Below are positions 44,276 to 52,031 of a DNA stretch of 64,000 bases, in pieces. The DNA is from RGIG9608 sp045602425. Its GTDB lineage: Bacteria; Bacteroidota; Bacteroidia; Bacteroidales; Paludibacteraceae. The notes under the pieces were generated by a model. That model saw only the letters and a program-made list of their open reading frames with translations. It did no database searches and was not told the DNA's origin. The stretch spans positions 1 to 64,000 of the forward strand of contig JAZSBO010000021.1 in assembly GCA_045602425.1 (NCBI GenBank). Direction: 5' to 3'. Each line of letters starts with the position of its first letter. Position 1 is the first letter of the stretch. The position numbers and the translations under genes are program-made.

Positions 44276-47031
44276 AACAACGTATTTTAGATGCCACCAA
44301 TGGCGGATTGGATATAATTCTATACTACTATCCCCAAGCTCGTGAAGTGATAGATGGCCGAAGTAAGATGTTCAAAGTTCGTCCAAGTGAAAGAACAGCA
44401 TCTGCCAGCTTGAAGAAATATAAGGATATGTGGTATGTTACTGACTTTGGCGAAGATCAAACAGGACGTAACTGTTTTGATATTGCAATGAAAGAAGAAT
44501 CACTACCATTCAACCAAACATTATTTCTTTTGGCAGATCGATATGGAGTAGAAAGTAGAATATCGGCAGAGATAAACAAACCAAAAGTAACTTCACGTAA
44601 GGCTACAGCTGAAGAGAAAAACGGCGACTTTACCTATAAGGTAAAAATCACTCCATCAGACAACGACTTGAAAGTGTTTGGTCATTTTGTCAAAGCAACG
44701 ACATTGGAGAAGTATCATTACTACGCTTTGGAGAGTTATAGCATTACCAAAGATGGGAAAACTACCACATTTGCTAGTACCGACAATTATCCGATATTTC
44801 TTCACGACTGTGGCGATTTTCAAAAAATATATAAGCCTTTGGAGTACGATAAAGCTTTTCGTTTTTTCTACAAAGGTAAAAAAGAGAAAAACTACATCAA
44901 CGGACTTGATGAACTACGTGCTGCACATCGCAAGTATCTAGAAAGTGAAGAATGGAAAAGCGACGATAGCGAAACTAAGGGCAAAAAGAAGTTACCCGAA
45001 GCTATTTTTTGCAGTGGCGAGCGTGATGCGATGAATTGTGCAGGAATGGGTTATTTCGCTTTATGGCTCAACAGCGAAACAGACACCTTGCAAGAAAAAG
45101 AGTTTAATGAAATTTTGCGTTATGTGGATCGTGTGTATAATATTCCTGATATTGACGAAACAGGCATACGTCGTGGACGTGATTTTGCATTGCGTTATCT
45201 CGATATTTACACCGTAGAACTACCTGAATGGATAAAGAACTATAGAGATAATAGAGGAAAACCAAGAAAGGATCTTCGAGATTTTCTCGAACTCCGACCA
45301 AACAATTCAGAGTTTATAAAATTGCTCAATTCAGCACATCAATGTAAATTTTGGAGCGTTGAAGAAACCGAAAAAGGCAAACGTACAAACATCAATACGG
45401 CTTATCTGTTATGGTTTTTGCGTTGTAATGGTTTTGCAAAGATTACCGACAAAGTATCTAAGCTCGACCAGTATGTACGTATCGACGATTATAAGGTTGA
45501 AGAATATACACCAAAACAGATACGATCATTCGTTAAATCTGATCTTGAGCGTAGAATGGTTGGAACGGAAGTGATTAACCTATTTTTGAACTCAAAACGC
45601 ACAAACTCATCTCTGGCCGATGACTTAACTCCTACAGATATATCATTTACCAAGAACACACACAATTCTCGGACTTTTTTCTTTGAAAACAAAAGTGTAA
45701 CCGTTACGGCAAAAGGCATAGAACAACACCAGTACGGCACTGCCGAAGTAAAAACATGGAGAGATAACATTTCTCCACATCACTTCAAAGAGCTGGATAA
45801 GTTCTTTAATATCCAATTAGACGAAAACGGTAATTTTTTAGGTTTGGACATCTTCAACATGGATAGCCATTATTTCCGCTTTCTGATCAACTCTAGCCGT
45901 ATCTTTTGGCGTGAAGAATACGAGTATAGAGCTAGCAATAATGCTGATGAAGATGAGCAATATAGAGAACAAAACAAATTCAATCCGTGTGGCGAAAGGC
46001 TAACCTACGAGGAGAAAATTGAGCAATGCAAGCATCTTATTAACAAAATATACACTGTCGGTTATCTTTTGCACAGATTTAAGTTCGATAGTAAAAGTAT
46101 GGCCGTATGGATCATGGAGAATAAGCTAACAGAGGAAGATGAATCTTCAGGTGGATCAGGTAAAAGTTTCTTCTTAAAAGCAATAAAAAAACTTGCATTA
46201 TCTTCTATTGTTACGCTTCAGGGGAGAGACAAAAAGGCAACCGAAAATAAGCACCTTTTGGATCGTGTGTCGTCAAACACTGATATTCTACTAATCGATG
46301 ATGCTCATCGTTATTTCGATTTCGACTTTTTCTATACCATGATTACAGGCGAAACGACCGTCAATCCCAAAGGTGGAAAATCTTTTGAAATATCGTACGA
46401 AGATGCTCCAATAATGGCAATTACTTCAAACTTTCCACCACCGAATGACGATGCCAGCACCATGCGACGTATGCTCAACGTAGTATTTTCTGATTACTAT
46501 CATCAAAAAACATCTAACAACGACTATCTAGAAAGCAGATCTATTTACGACGATTTTGGTTATGATCTGTTTGGCGTTAATTACAGCGAAGAGTTCTATA
46601 ACCAGGATATAAACTTTATGATGCAATGCCTACAGTTCTATCTTTCTGTTCCAAGAAAGGTTGTTTGTCAGCCACCGATGGAGAATGTGATCAAGCGTAT
46701 CAATATCGCCAAAATGGGTAATTCGTTCAAAGATTGGGCAGAATCGTATTTCTCTCCTGACAACGACAACCTAAACGTATTGCTCAATCGTTCAGAAGTG
46801 TTCAATACCTTTAAGGTGGACACAGGAAACAACAACTGGAAGATGCAACGCTTCACTAAAGCTCTACAGGCATTTGTGGCCAATAGCGATTATATAGAAG
46901 AACTCAATCCTAAAGAACTGCGTAATTCGCAAGGACGTTTAATGCGAAAGAAAGGATCTAACAACATCGAATGTATCTACCTCAAAGAGGTTGGAAAAGC
47001 TATCAACAACAACTTTAAGGATTATCTATAA
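44272..47031 (+). CDS. Primase-helicase (Toprim-like plus SF3/D5-type helicase)
   Basis: The 919-aa replication protein begins with a DnaG-like N-domain without a zinc finger (YYPQAREVIDGRSKMFKVRP, WYVTDFGEDQTG). A Toprim-like segment follows (EAIFCSGERDAMNC, then PDIDETGIRRGRDFA), then a long linker. The SF3-like helicase has Walker A SGGSGKSFFLKAI (about residue 626), Walker B DILLIDDAHRYF and motif C-like PIMAITSNFPPP. This combination drives autonomous viral or plasmid replication. It is followed by a terminator, ending the early region. Confidence 0.85.
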   Translation: MKQRILDATNGGLDIILYYYPQAREVIDGRSKMFKVRPSERTASASLKKYKDMWYVTDFGEDQTGRNCFDIAMKEESLPFNQTLFLLADRYGVESRISAEINKPKVTSRKATAEEKNGDFTYKVKITPSDNDLKVFGHFVKATTLEKYHYYALESYSITKDGKTTTFASTDNYPIFLHDCGDFQKIYKPLEYDKAFRFFYKGKKEKNYINGLDELRAAHRKYLESEEWKSDDSETKGKKKLPEAIFCSGERDAMNCAGMGYFALWLNSETDTLQEKEFNEILRYVDRVYNIPDIDETGIRRGRDFALRYLDIYTVELPEWIKNYRDNRGKPRKDLRDFLELRPNNSEFIKLLNSAHQCKFWSVEETEKGKRTNINTAYLLWFLRCNGFAKITDKVSKLDQYVRIDDYKVEEYTPKQIRSFVKSDLERRMVGTEVINLFLNSKRTNSSLADDLTPTDISFTKNTHNSRTFFFENKSVTVTAKGIEQHQYGTAEVKTWRDNISPHHFKELDKFFNIQLDENGNFLGLDIFNMDSHYFRFLINSSRIFWREEYEYRASNNADEDEQYREQNKFNPCGERLTYEEKIEQCKHLINKIYTVGYLLHRFKFDSKSMAVWIMENKLTEEDESSGGSGKSFFLKAIKKLALSSIVTLQGRDKKATENKHLLDRVSSNTDILLIDDAHRYFDFDFFYTMITGETTVNPKGGKSFEISYEDAPIMAITSNFPPPNDDASTMRRMLNVVFSDYYHQKTSNNDYLESRSIYDDFGYDLFGVNYSEEFYNQDINFMMQCLQFYLSVPRKVVCQPPMENVIKRINIAKMGNSFKDWAESYFSPDNDNLNVLLNRSEVFNTFKVDTGNNNWKMQRFTKALQAFVANSDYIEELNPKELRNSQGRLMRKKGSNNIECIYLKEVGKAINNNFKDYL

Positions 47032-47062
47032 TAAAAGAACTCATTTCTCTACCCTCATACAT

Positions 47063-47105
47063 TCCGCCATCACGATACAAAGTGAATTGGCGGATTTGTT
47101 TTTTT
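47063..47105 (+). terminator. Terminator of the early operon
   Basis: TCCGCCA (47063-47069) pairs with TGGCGGA (47088-47094), with an inner TCAC/GTGA stem, and is followed by TTTGTTTTTTT. Confidence 0.75.
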
Positions 47106-47168
47106 GTCGGTGGCAATATATTGCAGGCTTTGCCGTTCCCCTTTTACCCCTTATTTTATACTAAAAAC

Positions 47169-47264
47169 TTTGTAACTTTGTATCTTAAAAGGATAAAGTA
47201 TTAAAAAATAGTTAATTAAATAGTTACAAAATAGGGTACAAAAAAGATACAAAATAGGTACAAA
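47169..47264. repeat. TTTGTA/TACAAA repeat cluster (possible origin iterons)
   Basis: Two TTTGTA at 47169 and 47177 face four TACAAA at 47225, 47237, 47248 and 47259, spaced 12, 11 and 11 bp, about one helical turn. It lies in the 320-bp gap after the replication gene. A related cluster lies at 60854-60892. Confidence 0.5.
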
Positions 47265-47299
47265 CTTCAAAAACTTATCAATTTTTGATAATTTCTCTT

Positions 47300-47365
47300 A
47301 GACAAGTGTCCAATCTTGGACATTTGTCTAATTTTTTGATAATAAAATAGTTATGAATATTTTTG
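47300..47365 (+). promoter_or_regulatory. Late promoter with upstream 30-bp inverted repeat
   Basis: The inverted repeat is 47300-47329 (arms AGACAA-G-TGTCCAA and TTGGACA-T-TTGTCT). TTTG at 47335-47338 and TATTTTTG at 47358-47365 are exactly 19 nt apart, matching the Bacteroidetes TTTG-N19-TAnnTTTG promoter. The repeat is placed like an activator or repressor site. Confidence 0.65.
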
Positions 47366-47388
47366 CTGATATTCTAAATCATAACATA

Positions 47389-48018
47389 ATGGCAAAATTT
47401 TCAATTTCTTTTAGTGTAAACGAAGATGTTTATACTCGTTGCAAACAGATGTTCCCAGCTGGGCGAAATCAAGAAGTGTTAGTTGATCTTTTAGATGCTT
47501 ACGAATCACGAGAGCAAAATTCAACTGCAAATGAAAAATCAAACGAACTAATAAAAGCTATTTTAGAGCTATATTCCTGTTCGGAAAATGACCTTTTGGA
47601 AAGTTGTAAATCGTATAAAGAACGTTGTATATCGTTGGAAAATGAGCGAATATCATTGGAAAATAAAATATTCCAATTGGAAAATGAGCGAATACAGATG
47701 GAAAATGACGGAATACGGTTGGAAAATGAGCGAATATCATCGGAAAATGAGGATATATGGTTGAAAATAAAACGGAATATCACGCCATTTTCCGCGTATT
47801 TACTGGAAAATACAGCTGAAAAACTTTCGGCTCGATACAACAAAGAGGTAAAACCACTTCAGATTCTTATCGATATGTTTATGCGATATACCATTGAGAA
47901 ATGGAGTCAATGGTTCTATCCGTTTGTGCTTTCCGATAAAGAGATACTGGAAATTGCACAACAGATAAATCCTGAAATCAAGAATATCAACGAAATCAAA
48001 AAAACGTTACCAAAATGA
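47389..48018 (+). CDS. Coiled-coil protein with RHH-like N-terminus
   Basis: From the ATG at 47389 (MAKFSISFSVNEDVYTRCKQ) this is 209 aa. A start at 47353 would overlap the late promoter box. The first 45 residues resemble a ribbon-helix-helix fold. Residues about 90-135 are six 7-residue units of the LENERIS type, a long coiled coil encoded by 21-bp tandem repeats. The C-domain (YNKEVKPLQILIDMFMRY) is helical. First gene of the late operon; it may be a regulator or DNA-bridging protein. Confidence 0.6.
   Translation: MAKFSISFSVNEDVYTRCKQMFPAGRNQEVLVDLLDAYESREQNSTANEKSNELIKAILELYSCSENDLLESCKSYKERCISLENERISLENKIFQLENERIQMENDGIRLENERISSENEDIWLKIKRNITPFSAYLLENTAEKLSARYNKEVKPLQILIDMFMRYTIEKWSQWFYPFVLSDKEILEIAQQINPEIKNINEIKKTLPK
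47631..47760 (+). repeat. 21-bp tandem repeat, about six units, inside a CDS
   Basis: Units of the form TTGGAAAATGAGCGAATATCA repeat in frame, with small changes, and encode coiled-coil heptads. The copy number could vary between strains without frameshift. The printed unit is a single 20-21 base consensus, abbreviated here as TTGGAAAATGAGCGAATA. Confidence 0.85.
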
Positions 48019-48293
48019 AAGATAAAATGTTAGCAATGGCCGTAAAGCCATTTTTGCCACAGATCAAAGAAATGGCAGCACCAGCTATAAACAATTTTTT
48101 CCTTGAATTTTTACAACAGGCGGAAGCTACTCTTCGTGATGGCGAAGCTTATGCTGGTGTTTTGATTTTGAAAAACACAATAGGAAAAACATTTATTGTT
48201 ACCGTGGCCATGTCGAAAGATGATTGTGTAGTACGACAGATCAACAAAATATCAACAGACGAATTTATAAACGAACTCCTTAAAAAACTATGA
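48015..48293 (+). CDS. Hypothetical late protein, 92 aa
   Basis: A 92-aa protein overlapping the previous stop by 4 nt, with an amphipathic N-terminal helix (AVKPFLPQIKEMAAPAINNFF) and a beta-rich middle (AGVLILKNTIGKTFIVTVAM). No family recognised. Confidence 0.5.
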   Translation: MKDKMLAMAVKPFLPQIKEMAAPAINNFFLEFLQQAEATLRDGEAYAGVLILKNTIGKTFIVTVAMSKDDCVVRQINKISTDEFINELLKKL

Positions 48294-48294
48294 C

Positions 48295-48882
48295 ATGCTA
48301 ACTGATTCATTAGTTGAAGATGAAGTTGTAAATAGTGATTACAACTTTGCAGATGGCGATTTATCGGCCTTTCAAAGTGAATTTTCTCAGCCTAAGCAGG
48401 ATATGGGAATATCAGATATACCTGACGATTTAGAGGACGTTGAACAGGAAACTCAGGAAGAGGTGGAAGATAGAGCTGCTATGACTCGCCATGCTCGACA
48501 AACATCAAAGTTTGTTACTCACATTGTCGATAGTGGTGCTGCACTCGGATTGTCGTTAATTTCCAAAAACAGCGTTGATTCACACAAAGCTGATTCGGAC
48601 GACTTAAAGGAACTCGAAAGGATCTTCACGGAATACTTCAAAGAAACTGGTGGTAACATTCCATTATGGGCACAACTACTCATCTGCTTGACCACAATTT
48701 ACGGTTTCCAAATTCCACAAGCTCTGAAAGATCGCAAACTCAACCTTGAGCGTGAACGTTTGGAACTGGAGCGTAAAAAGTTGGAAATCGAAAAAGAAGA
48801 ATTTAAACGATTGAAAGAAGCAGAACTACAACGAATAAAAACACAGCAAAAGGAAGATGATGAACAACGAAAGAGCAACTAA
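48295..48882 (+). CDS. Acidic membrane-inserted coiled-coil protein upstream of the ATPase
   Basis: The 195-aa protein has an acidic N-half (DIPDDLEDVEQETQEEVED), a hydrophobic segment (PLWAQLLICLTTIYGFQIP, about residues 121-139) and a Glu/Lys/Arg coiled-coil tail (LERERLELERKKLEIEKEEF). Its 3' end overlaps the ATPase gene by 26 bp, so production is coupled. It could anchor the ATPase to a membrane or vertex. That role is inference. Confidence 0.5.
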   Translation: MLTDSLVEDEVVNSDYNFADGDLSAFQSEFSQPKQDMGISDIPDDLEDVEQETQEEVEDRAAMTRHARQTSKFVTHIVDSGAALGLSLISKNSVDSHKADSDDLKELERIFTEYFKETGGNIPLWAQLLICLTTIYGFQIPQALKDRKLNLERERLELERKKLEIEKEEFKRLKEAELQRIKTQQKEDDEQRKSN

Positions 48883-49417
48883 ACTTACTATTCTATTAGG
48901 TTTTAACGGAACTGGAAAAACTACACTCTTACGTGAGGTACTACTTCATAGCCAACAAAGAGCACTGGTAGTTACTCCTGACGATGTGGAATGGACAGAT
49001 TTTCCCGAAAATCCTTTACAAACTCGTAGCGATTATGCTTTTACAGGGATACAAAGACACATCTTCAATCCTGAATACTCACTTGATGCTATTGCTCATT
49101 TTCGTAAAGGAATACTTGTTTTTGACGACTGTAGAAGTTACTTCCAGGATCGCACGGATCCAAAGGTTCGTGAGTTGCTCATTCGTCGCCGACAACGTGA
49201 GGTAGATATATTTGCTGTTGGACATGGTTTTACGCAAGTGCCACCAGTGTTCTTTACTTTTGCAAGTGATTATATTTTGTTCAAAACGGTTGATAACATT
49301 GATCGTCGGAAAGACTGCATCGCCAATAATTTTGATTTTATCAAACAAAGTCAGGCCTTTGTCAATAGCAAAGCTTTGAAAGATCCTCACTTTTTCAGAC
49401 ACATTAAGAATGTATAA
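48857..49417 (+). CDS. Small P-loop ATPase, genome-packaging or Zot-like (FtsK/HerA-type)
   Basis: The 186-aa protein has Walker A LLGFNGTGKTTLLREVL near the N-terminus, Walker B KGILVFDDCRSYFQDR, a sensor-like RRRQREVDIFAVGHGFTQVPP and FFTFASDYILFKT. The layout (short, DDxR after a hydrophobic strand, then an H/Q turn and LFK) matches the A32/P9 packaging ATPases of tailless viruses and Zot of filamentous phages. The lack of a TM helix and the presence of lysis genes favour packaging. Confidence 0.65.
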   Translation: MMNNERATKLTILLGFNGTGKTTLLREVLLHSQQRALVVTPDDVEWTDFPENPLQTRSDYAFTGIQRHIFNPEYSLDAIAHFRKGILVFDDCRSYFQDRTDPKVRELLIRRRQREVDIFAVGHGFTQVPPVFFTFASDYILFKTVDNIDRRKDCIANNFDFIKQSQAFVNSKALKDPHFFRHIKNV

Positions 49418-49595
49418 GTCGATGTATAAATATGAGTTGGCTCGTATTGCTGGAGTAAGTAATGATACGTTTCGTCGTTGGCTCAAAACCGATGAAAAGA
49501 TTCTTCAGGAACTCGGCTGTAAGAAAAATGATCATTTGCTTAATCCTGCTGCAGTACGTTACCTGTGCGAAAAATATGTTATTGAAATTAAATAA
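49410..49595 (+). CDS. DUF4248-like HTH protein
   Basis: A 61-aa protein with MYKYELARIAGVSNDTFRRWLK, then LNPAAVRYLCEKYVIEI, the pattern of small Bacteroidetes HTH proteins (DUF4248). The first ATG overlaps the ATPase stop by 8 nt; a second ATG 4 codons later is equally possible. Likely DNA-binding. Confidence 0.65.
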   Translation: MYKSMYKYELARIAGVSNDTFRRWLKTDEKILQELGCKKNDHLLNPAAVRYLCEKYVIEIK

Positions 49596-49650
49596 CTTGG
49601 AATAGTTTTTGTATATTTGCAAAGGAAATAAAAGATACGGAGGAAATAAT

Positions 49651-49809
49651 ATGGCAAGACCAATAAAAGAAACACCTATTTTAAATGGAAAAGATGCTGA
49701 ACGTTTTGTAAGCAACATGTATAATATTAAACCTGTTTCTGATTCTTATAAACGAGAAATGGATAAAGCATACAATAAGTTCAAGAAAATCGCTACATTT
49801 GATTTATAA
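49651..49809 (+). CDS. Antitoxin-like partner of the GNAT protein
   Basis: A 52-aa protein starting MARPIKETPILNGKDAERFV, with AGGAGG-like sequence (ACGGAGG) upstream. The ATG at 49651 is preferred to an earlier one lacking family features. The same KETPIL-x-G-x-DAERF pattern precedes GNAT genes in many Bacteroidetes. The stop overlaps the GNAT start (TAATG), typical of toxin-antitoxin pairs. Confidence 0.65.
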   Translation: MARPIKETPILNGKDAERFVSNMYNIKPVSDSYKREMDKAYNKFKKIATFDL

Positions 49810-50321
49810 TGAAAATTAGCATATTAAAACAAGATACTATTATTAAACCATTTCTGTGTGCAGATAAGGATTTGAATGATTTTTTGCTTAACGATGCCAA
49901 AAATTATTCAAAATCTTTATTGGCTGTAACCTATTTAGTTGAAAATGAAAAAGAAACAATAGCTTATTTTTCATTATTCAACGATCGAATATTGATGAAT
50001 GATGAAGAAAAAAACATTTGGAATAAAATAAATAGGCTTATAGCTAATAGTAAACGTCGAAAAAGTTATCCTGCCATAAAAATAGGAAGATTGGCTGTTT
50101 CAAAAAAATATGAGAACAAAGGATTAGGAAAAGAAATCGTATTGTTTATTGAAAAAATGTTTGTTGCATCACAACAAAAATCGGGTTGTAGATTTGCTAC
50201 AGTTGATGCTTATGAAAGTGCACTCGGATTCTACGAAAAAATGGGATTTAAATACTTGACAAATAAAGATGCAGGACAAAAAACAAGAGCAATGTATTTT
50301 GATTTACTTACGCTTACTTAA
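49809..50321 (+). CDS. GNAT acetyltransferase, toxin-like
   Basis: The 170-aa protein has the acetyl-CoA-binding IGRLAVSKKYENKGLGKEIV and the fold end ESALGFYEKMGFKYL. Together with the coupled small partner it resembles GNAT toxins that acetylate aminoacyl-tRNA (TacT/AtaT type). Inside a provirus it could stabilise lysogeny or exclude other phages. AT content and isolated terminators suggest a cargo cassette. Non-toxin acetyltransferase roles remain possible. Confidence 0.75.
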   Translation: MKISILKQDTIIKPFLCADKDLNDFLLNDAKNYSKSLLAVTYLVENEKETIAYFSLFNDRILMNDEEKNIWNKINRLIANSKRRKSYPAIKIGRLAVSKKYENKGLGKEIVLFIEKMFVASQQKSGCRFATVDAYESALGFYEKMGFKYLTNKDAGQKTRAMYFDLLTLT

Positions 50322-50347
50322 TCTATAAAGAACAAATAACCCCAAAA

Positions 50348-50374
50348 AAGCAACCCCGAAAGGTTGCTTTTTTT
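50348..50374 (+). terminator. Terminator after the GNAT gene
   Basis: AAGCAACC pairs with GGTTGCTT around CCGAAA-like loop bases and is followed by a T run. Confidence 0.85.
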
Positions 50375-50382
50375 GTATAATC

Positions 50383-50420
50383 ACCGCAAACAACAGCAAA
50401 TTACCGCAAACAACAGCAAA
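50383..50420. repeat. Two 18-bp direct repeats, 20-bp period
   Basis: ACCGCAAACAACAGCAAA occurs at 50383-50400 and 50403-50420. They lie 27-65 bp upstream of a TATTTTTG box, an activator-like position ahead of the capsid candidate. Confidence 0.8.
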
Positions 50421-50433
50421 AACACTTAACGCC

Positions 50434-50452
50434 AATTTCTACAATGGTATTT
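50434..50452 (+). other. Cas12a-handle-like sequence 1 (also overlaps a promoter box)
   Basis: AATTTCTACAATGGTATTT matches the resident repeat handle AATTTCTACTATTGTAGAT at 15 of 19 positions in the crRNA sense. It can form a UAC/GUA mini-stem. Its end is also part of a TATTTTTG -7 box (50448-50455), so either reading is possible. Confidence 0.3.
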
Positions 50453-50455
50453 TTG

Positions 50456-50486
50456 TCCGTGTTTCAAGATGAAGCACGGATTTTTT
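50456..50486 (+). terminator. Hairpin terminator or attenuator before the capsid-candidate region
   Basis: TCCGTG pairs with CACGGA, extended by TTC/GAA, and six T follow. It sits 27 nt upstream of the 51-aa TM gene. Confidence 0.75.
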
Positions 50487-50513
50487 ATGACTAATTTTTA
50501 ATTCAAATAAACT

Positions 50514-50669
50514 ATGGACAAAACAAAAACCGCAGTAATTCTCTGCATCGTAATTATTGTAATGTTGGGTGCTATACTTTACGCTTGTCGTGATAAGTTC
50601 TTACCCAGCAAAGAAGAAAAATCTGCTGACAAACAAGAACCAGCAACAGAAGAAAAAACAGAAGAATAA
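50514..50669 (+). CDS. 51-aa single-TM protein
   Basis: The protein has one TM helix (AVILCIVIIVMLGAILYAC) and a charged Glu/Lys tail (SKEEKSADKQEPATEEKTEE). It directly precedes the capsid candidate and is the first of the run of tiny membrane proteins. Probably a virion membrane protein. Confidence 0.6.
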   Translation: MDKTKTAVILCIVIIVMLGAILYACRDKFLPSKEEKSADKQEPATEEKTEE

Positions 50670-50703
50670 CATTATTAAACAAACTATTTAAACTTTTACT
50701 AAA

Positions 50704-51381
50704 ATGGCAAAAATTGGAAGTGTAGAAGTATCTGAAAAAATGATACAAGACGCATTGGCAGCACGTGCTGAAGGCACAGGTTACACAGGTGCTGGCGACA
50801 ACTTAATTGACTTTGGCTCGGCATCTTCATTCGTAGACGAAGATAGCTCTGCAAAACGTTTCTCTTTAAAAATTACTAACAAATCGGAAGCTGATGAATT
50901 GGTTCAACTTAACGAAATCATCGCTGCTATTGATGGTGCATCGGTTATTAAAGAGGGCGAAATCAAAGCTAATTTGACTGCAAAAGGATCTCCTCGTTCA
51001 ATCGAATTGTTGAAAAACTACATCGGAGAAAACCCTACTCGTTTGCGTTCAATCAAATTAAACGTAGACAACGTAGAGCAATTGGATCAACCTCTTCGCT
51101 ACATCACAGAAACTCCATTCAAAACTGGTGTTGAAGAAGAACGTATTCCATCTAACTATCAATCGCAAGACACAAACAACCCATTGATGACAGAAGTGTC
51201 TGACGTTAAGGATTGGGTATTGTCTCGTTTCTCTACTGTAGCATTCAAAGTAGGTGCTGGTCGTACTGTAAACTTGAGCATTTTATTCGGTGCTGGCATC
51301 GACTTGAAAAAAGCTCTTGACAACAAAGCAGACGAAGCTGCTCAAACTGTTGCTGCTGCTTACGTAAGAAGCAAAAAGTAA
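50704..51381 (+). CDS. Candidate major capsid protein (225 aa)
   Basis: A soluble 225-aa protein with many beta-strand segments (RFSLKITNKSEADELVQL, RLRSIKLNVDN, FSTVAFKVGAGRTVNLSILFG), no TM segment and no recognised family. Codon use is cleaner than its neighbours, it has its own upstream regulatory gap, and a strong terminator follows directly. This is the usual sign of a highly expressed structural gene. A single jelly-roll fold is guessed from strand pattern and length. An abundant DNA-binding or scaffold protein is the alternative. Confidence 0.45.
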   Translation: MAKIGSVEVSEKMIQDALAARAEGTGYTGAGDNLIDFGSASSFVDEDSSAKRFSLKITNKSEADELVQLNEIIAAIDGASVIKEGEIKANLTAKGSPRSIELLKNYIGENPTRLRSIKLNVDNVEQLDQPLRYITETPFKTGVEEERIPSNYQSQDTNNPLMTEVSDVKDWVLSRFSTVAFKVGAGRTVNLSILFGAGIDLKKALDNKADEAAQTVAAAYVRSKK

Positions 51382-51405
51382 AAAGTAGTCAATAAGTCTT
51401 TAACC

Positions 51406-51451
51406 AAAAGGAGTGGAGCCATGCCGTAAGGCTACGCTTTACTCCTTTTTT
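51406..51451 (+). terminator. Terminator after the capsid candidate
   Basis: AAAAGGAGT pairs with ACTCCTTTT, with inner GAGCC/GGCTAC pairing, and a T run follows. It may let only part of the transcription continue into the membrane-protein genes. Confidence 0.75.
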
Positions 51452-51465
51452 AATAACCGAAAAAA

Positions 51466-52029
51466 ATGGAAAATAATATTGTCGAAATAAGAATCCCTAC
51501 AAAAAGTGGTAGAGTTGTTTCTCAACGAATCAACAAAATAGATATGTTCAACGAATTACGTCGTAGAGTGAAAGCAAACGAAAACGGAGTACGTATGTAT
51601 TTCCAACAAGCTGGTGTTCCTCTTAAGAACGATGAAAGTGTTGAACTTACGGACGTTCGCAATCTTTATGAAAGCAATCCTGGTCAATTTAGTGCTATGA
51701 TGGATTTTCTCTATCCTGACATTGTAGCTTTAGAAAAAGCAAATGCAGAGGGAGAAACAGATGCTAATCAGGGAGAACAAACCGAAGAAAAAGAAAAAAG
51801 TTCATTCAACTGGCAAGCTCTTGTTGGTGGCTTAATGCAAGGTGCAGGTAGTGCTTTGTCTACTATGGGAACTAAAGATAACTCTAATGAGTTGGCTCTT
51901 CAACAGGCTAAAAGTCAAGCAGAATTGGCAGAACAAAAAGAAAAATCATCAAACAAAACACTTTGGATCGTATTGGCCGTAGTAGCTGTTATGTTGGTAG
52001 CTGGAGTATTCATCATTAAACGTAAGTAA
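51466..52029 (+). CDS. C-terminally membrane-anchored virion-type protein, 187 aa
   Basis: The N-domain (residues 1-95) is alpha/beta (IVEIRIPTKSGRVVSQRINK, VRNLYESNPGQFSAMMDFL). A Glu-rich linker and Gly/Ala segment (LVGGLMQGAGSALSTM) follow, then a C-terminal TM helix (LWIVLAVVAVMLVAGVFII) with a basic end. This suits a protein tying an internal membrane to the capsid. No family recognised. Confidence 0.55.
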   Translation: MENNIVEIRIPTKSGRVVSQRINKIDMFNELRRRVKANENGVRMYFQQAGVPLKNDESVELTDVRNLYESNPGQFSAMMDFLYPDIVALEKANAEGETDANQGEQTEEKEKSSFNWQALVGGLMQGAGSALSTMGTKDNSNELALQQAKSQAELAEQKEKSSNKTLWIVLAVVAVMLVAGVFIIKRK

Positions 52030-52031
52030 TC

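Noticed and set aside
50383..50420. CRISPR array
   Set aside because: Only two copies with a 2-bp gap; no spacer-sized interval.
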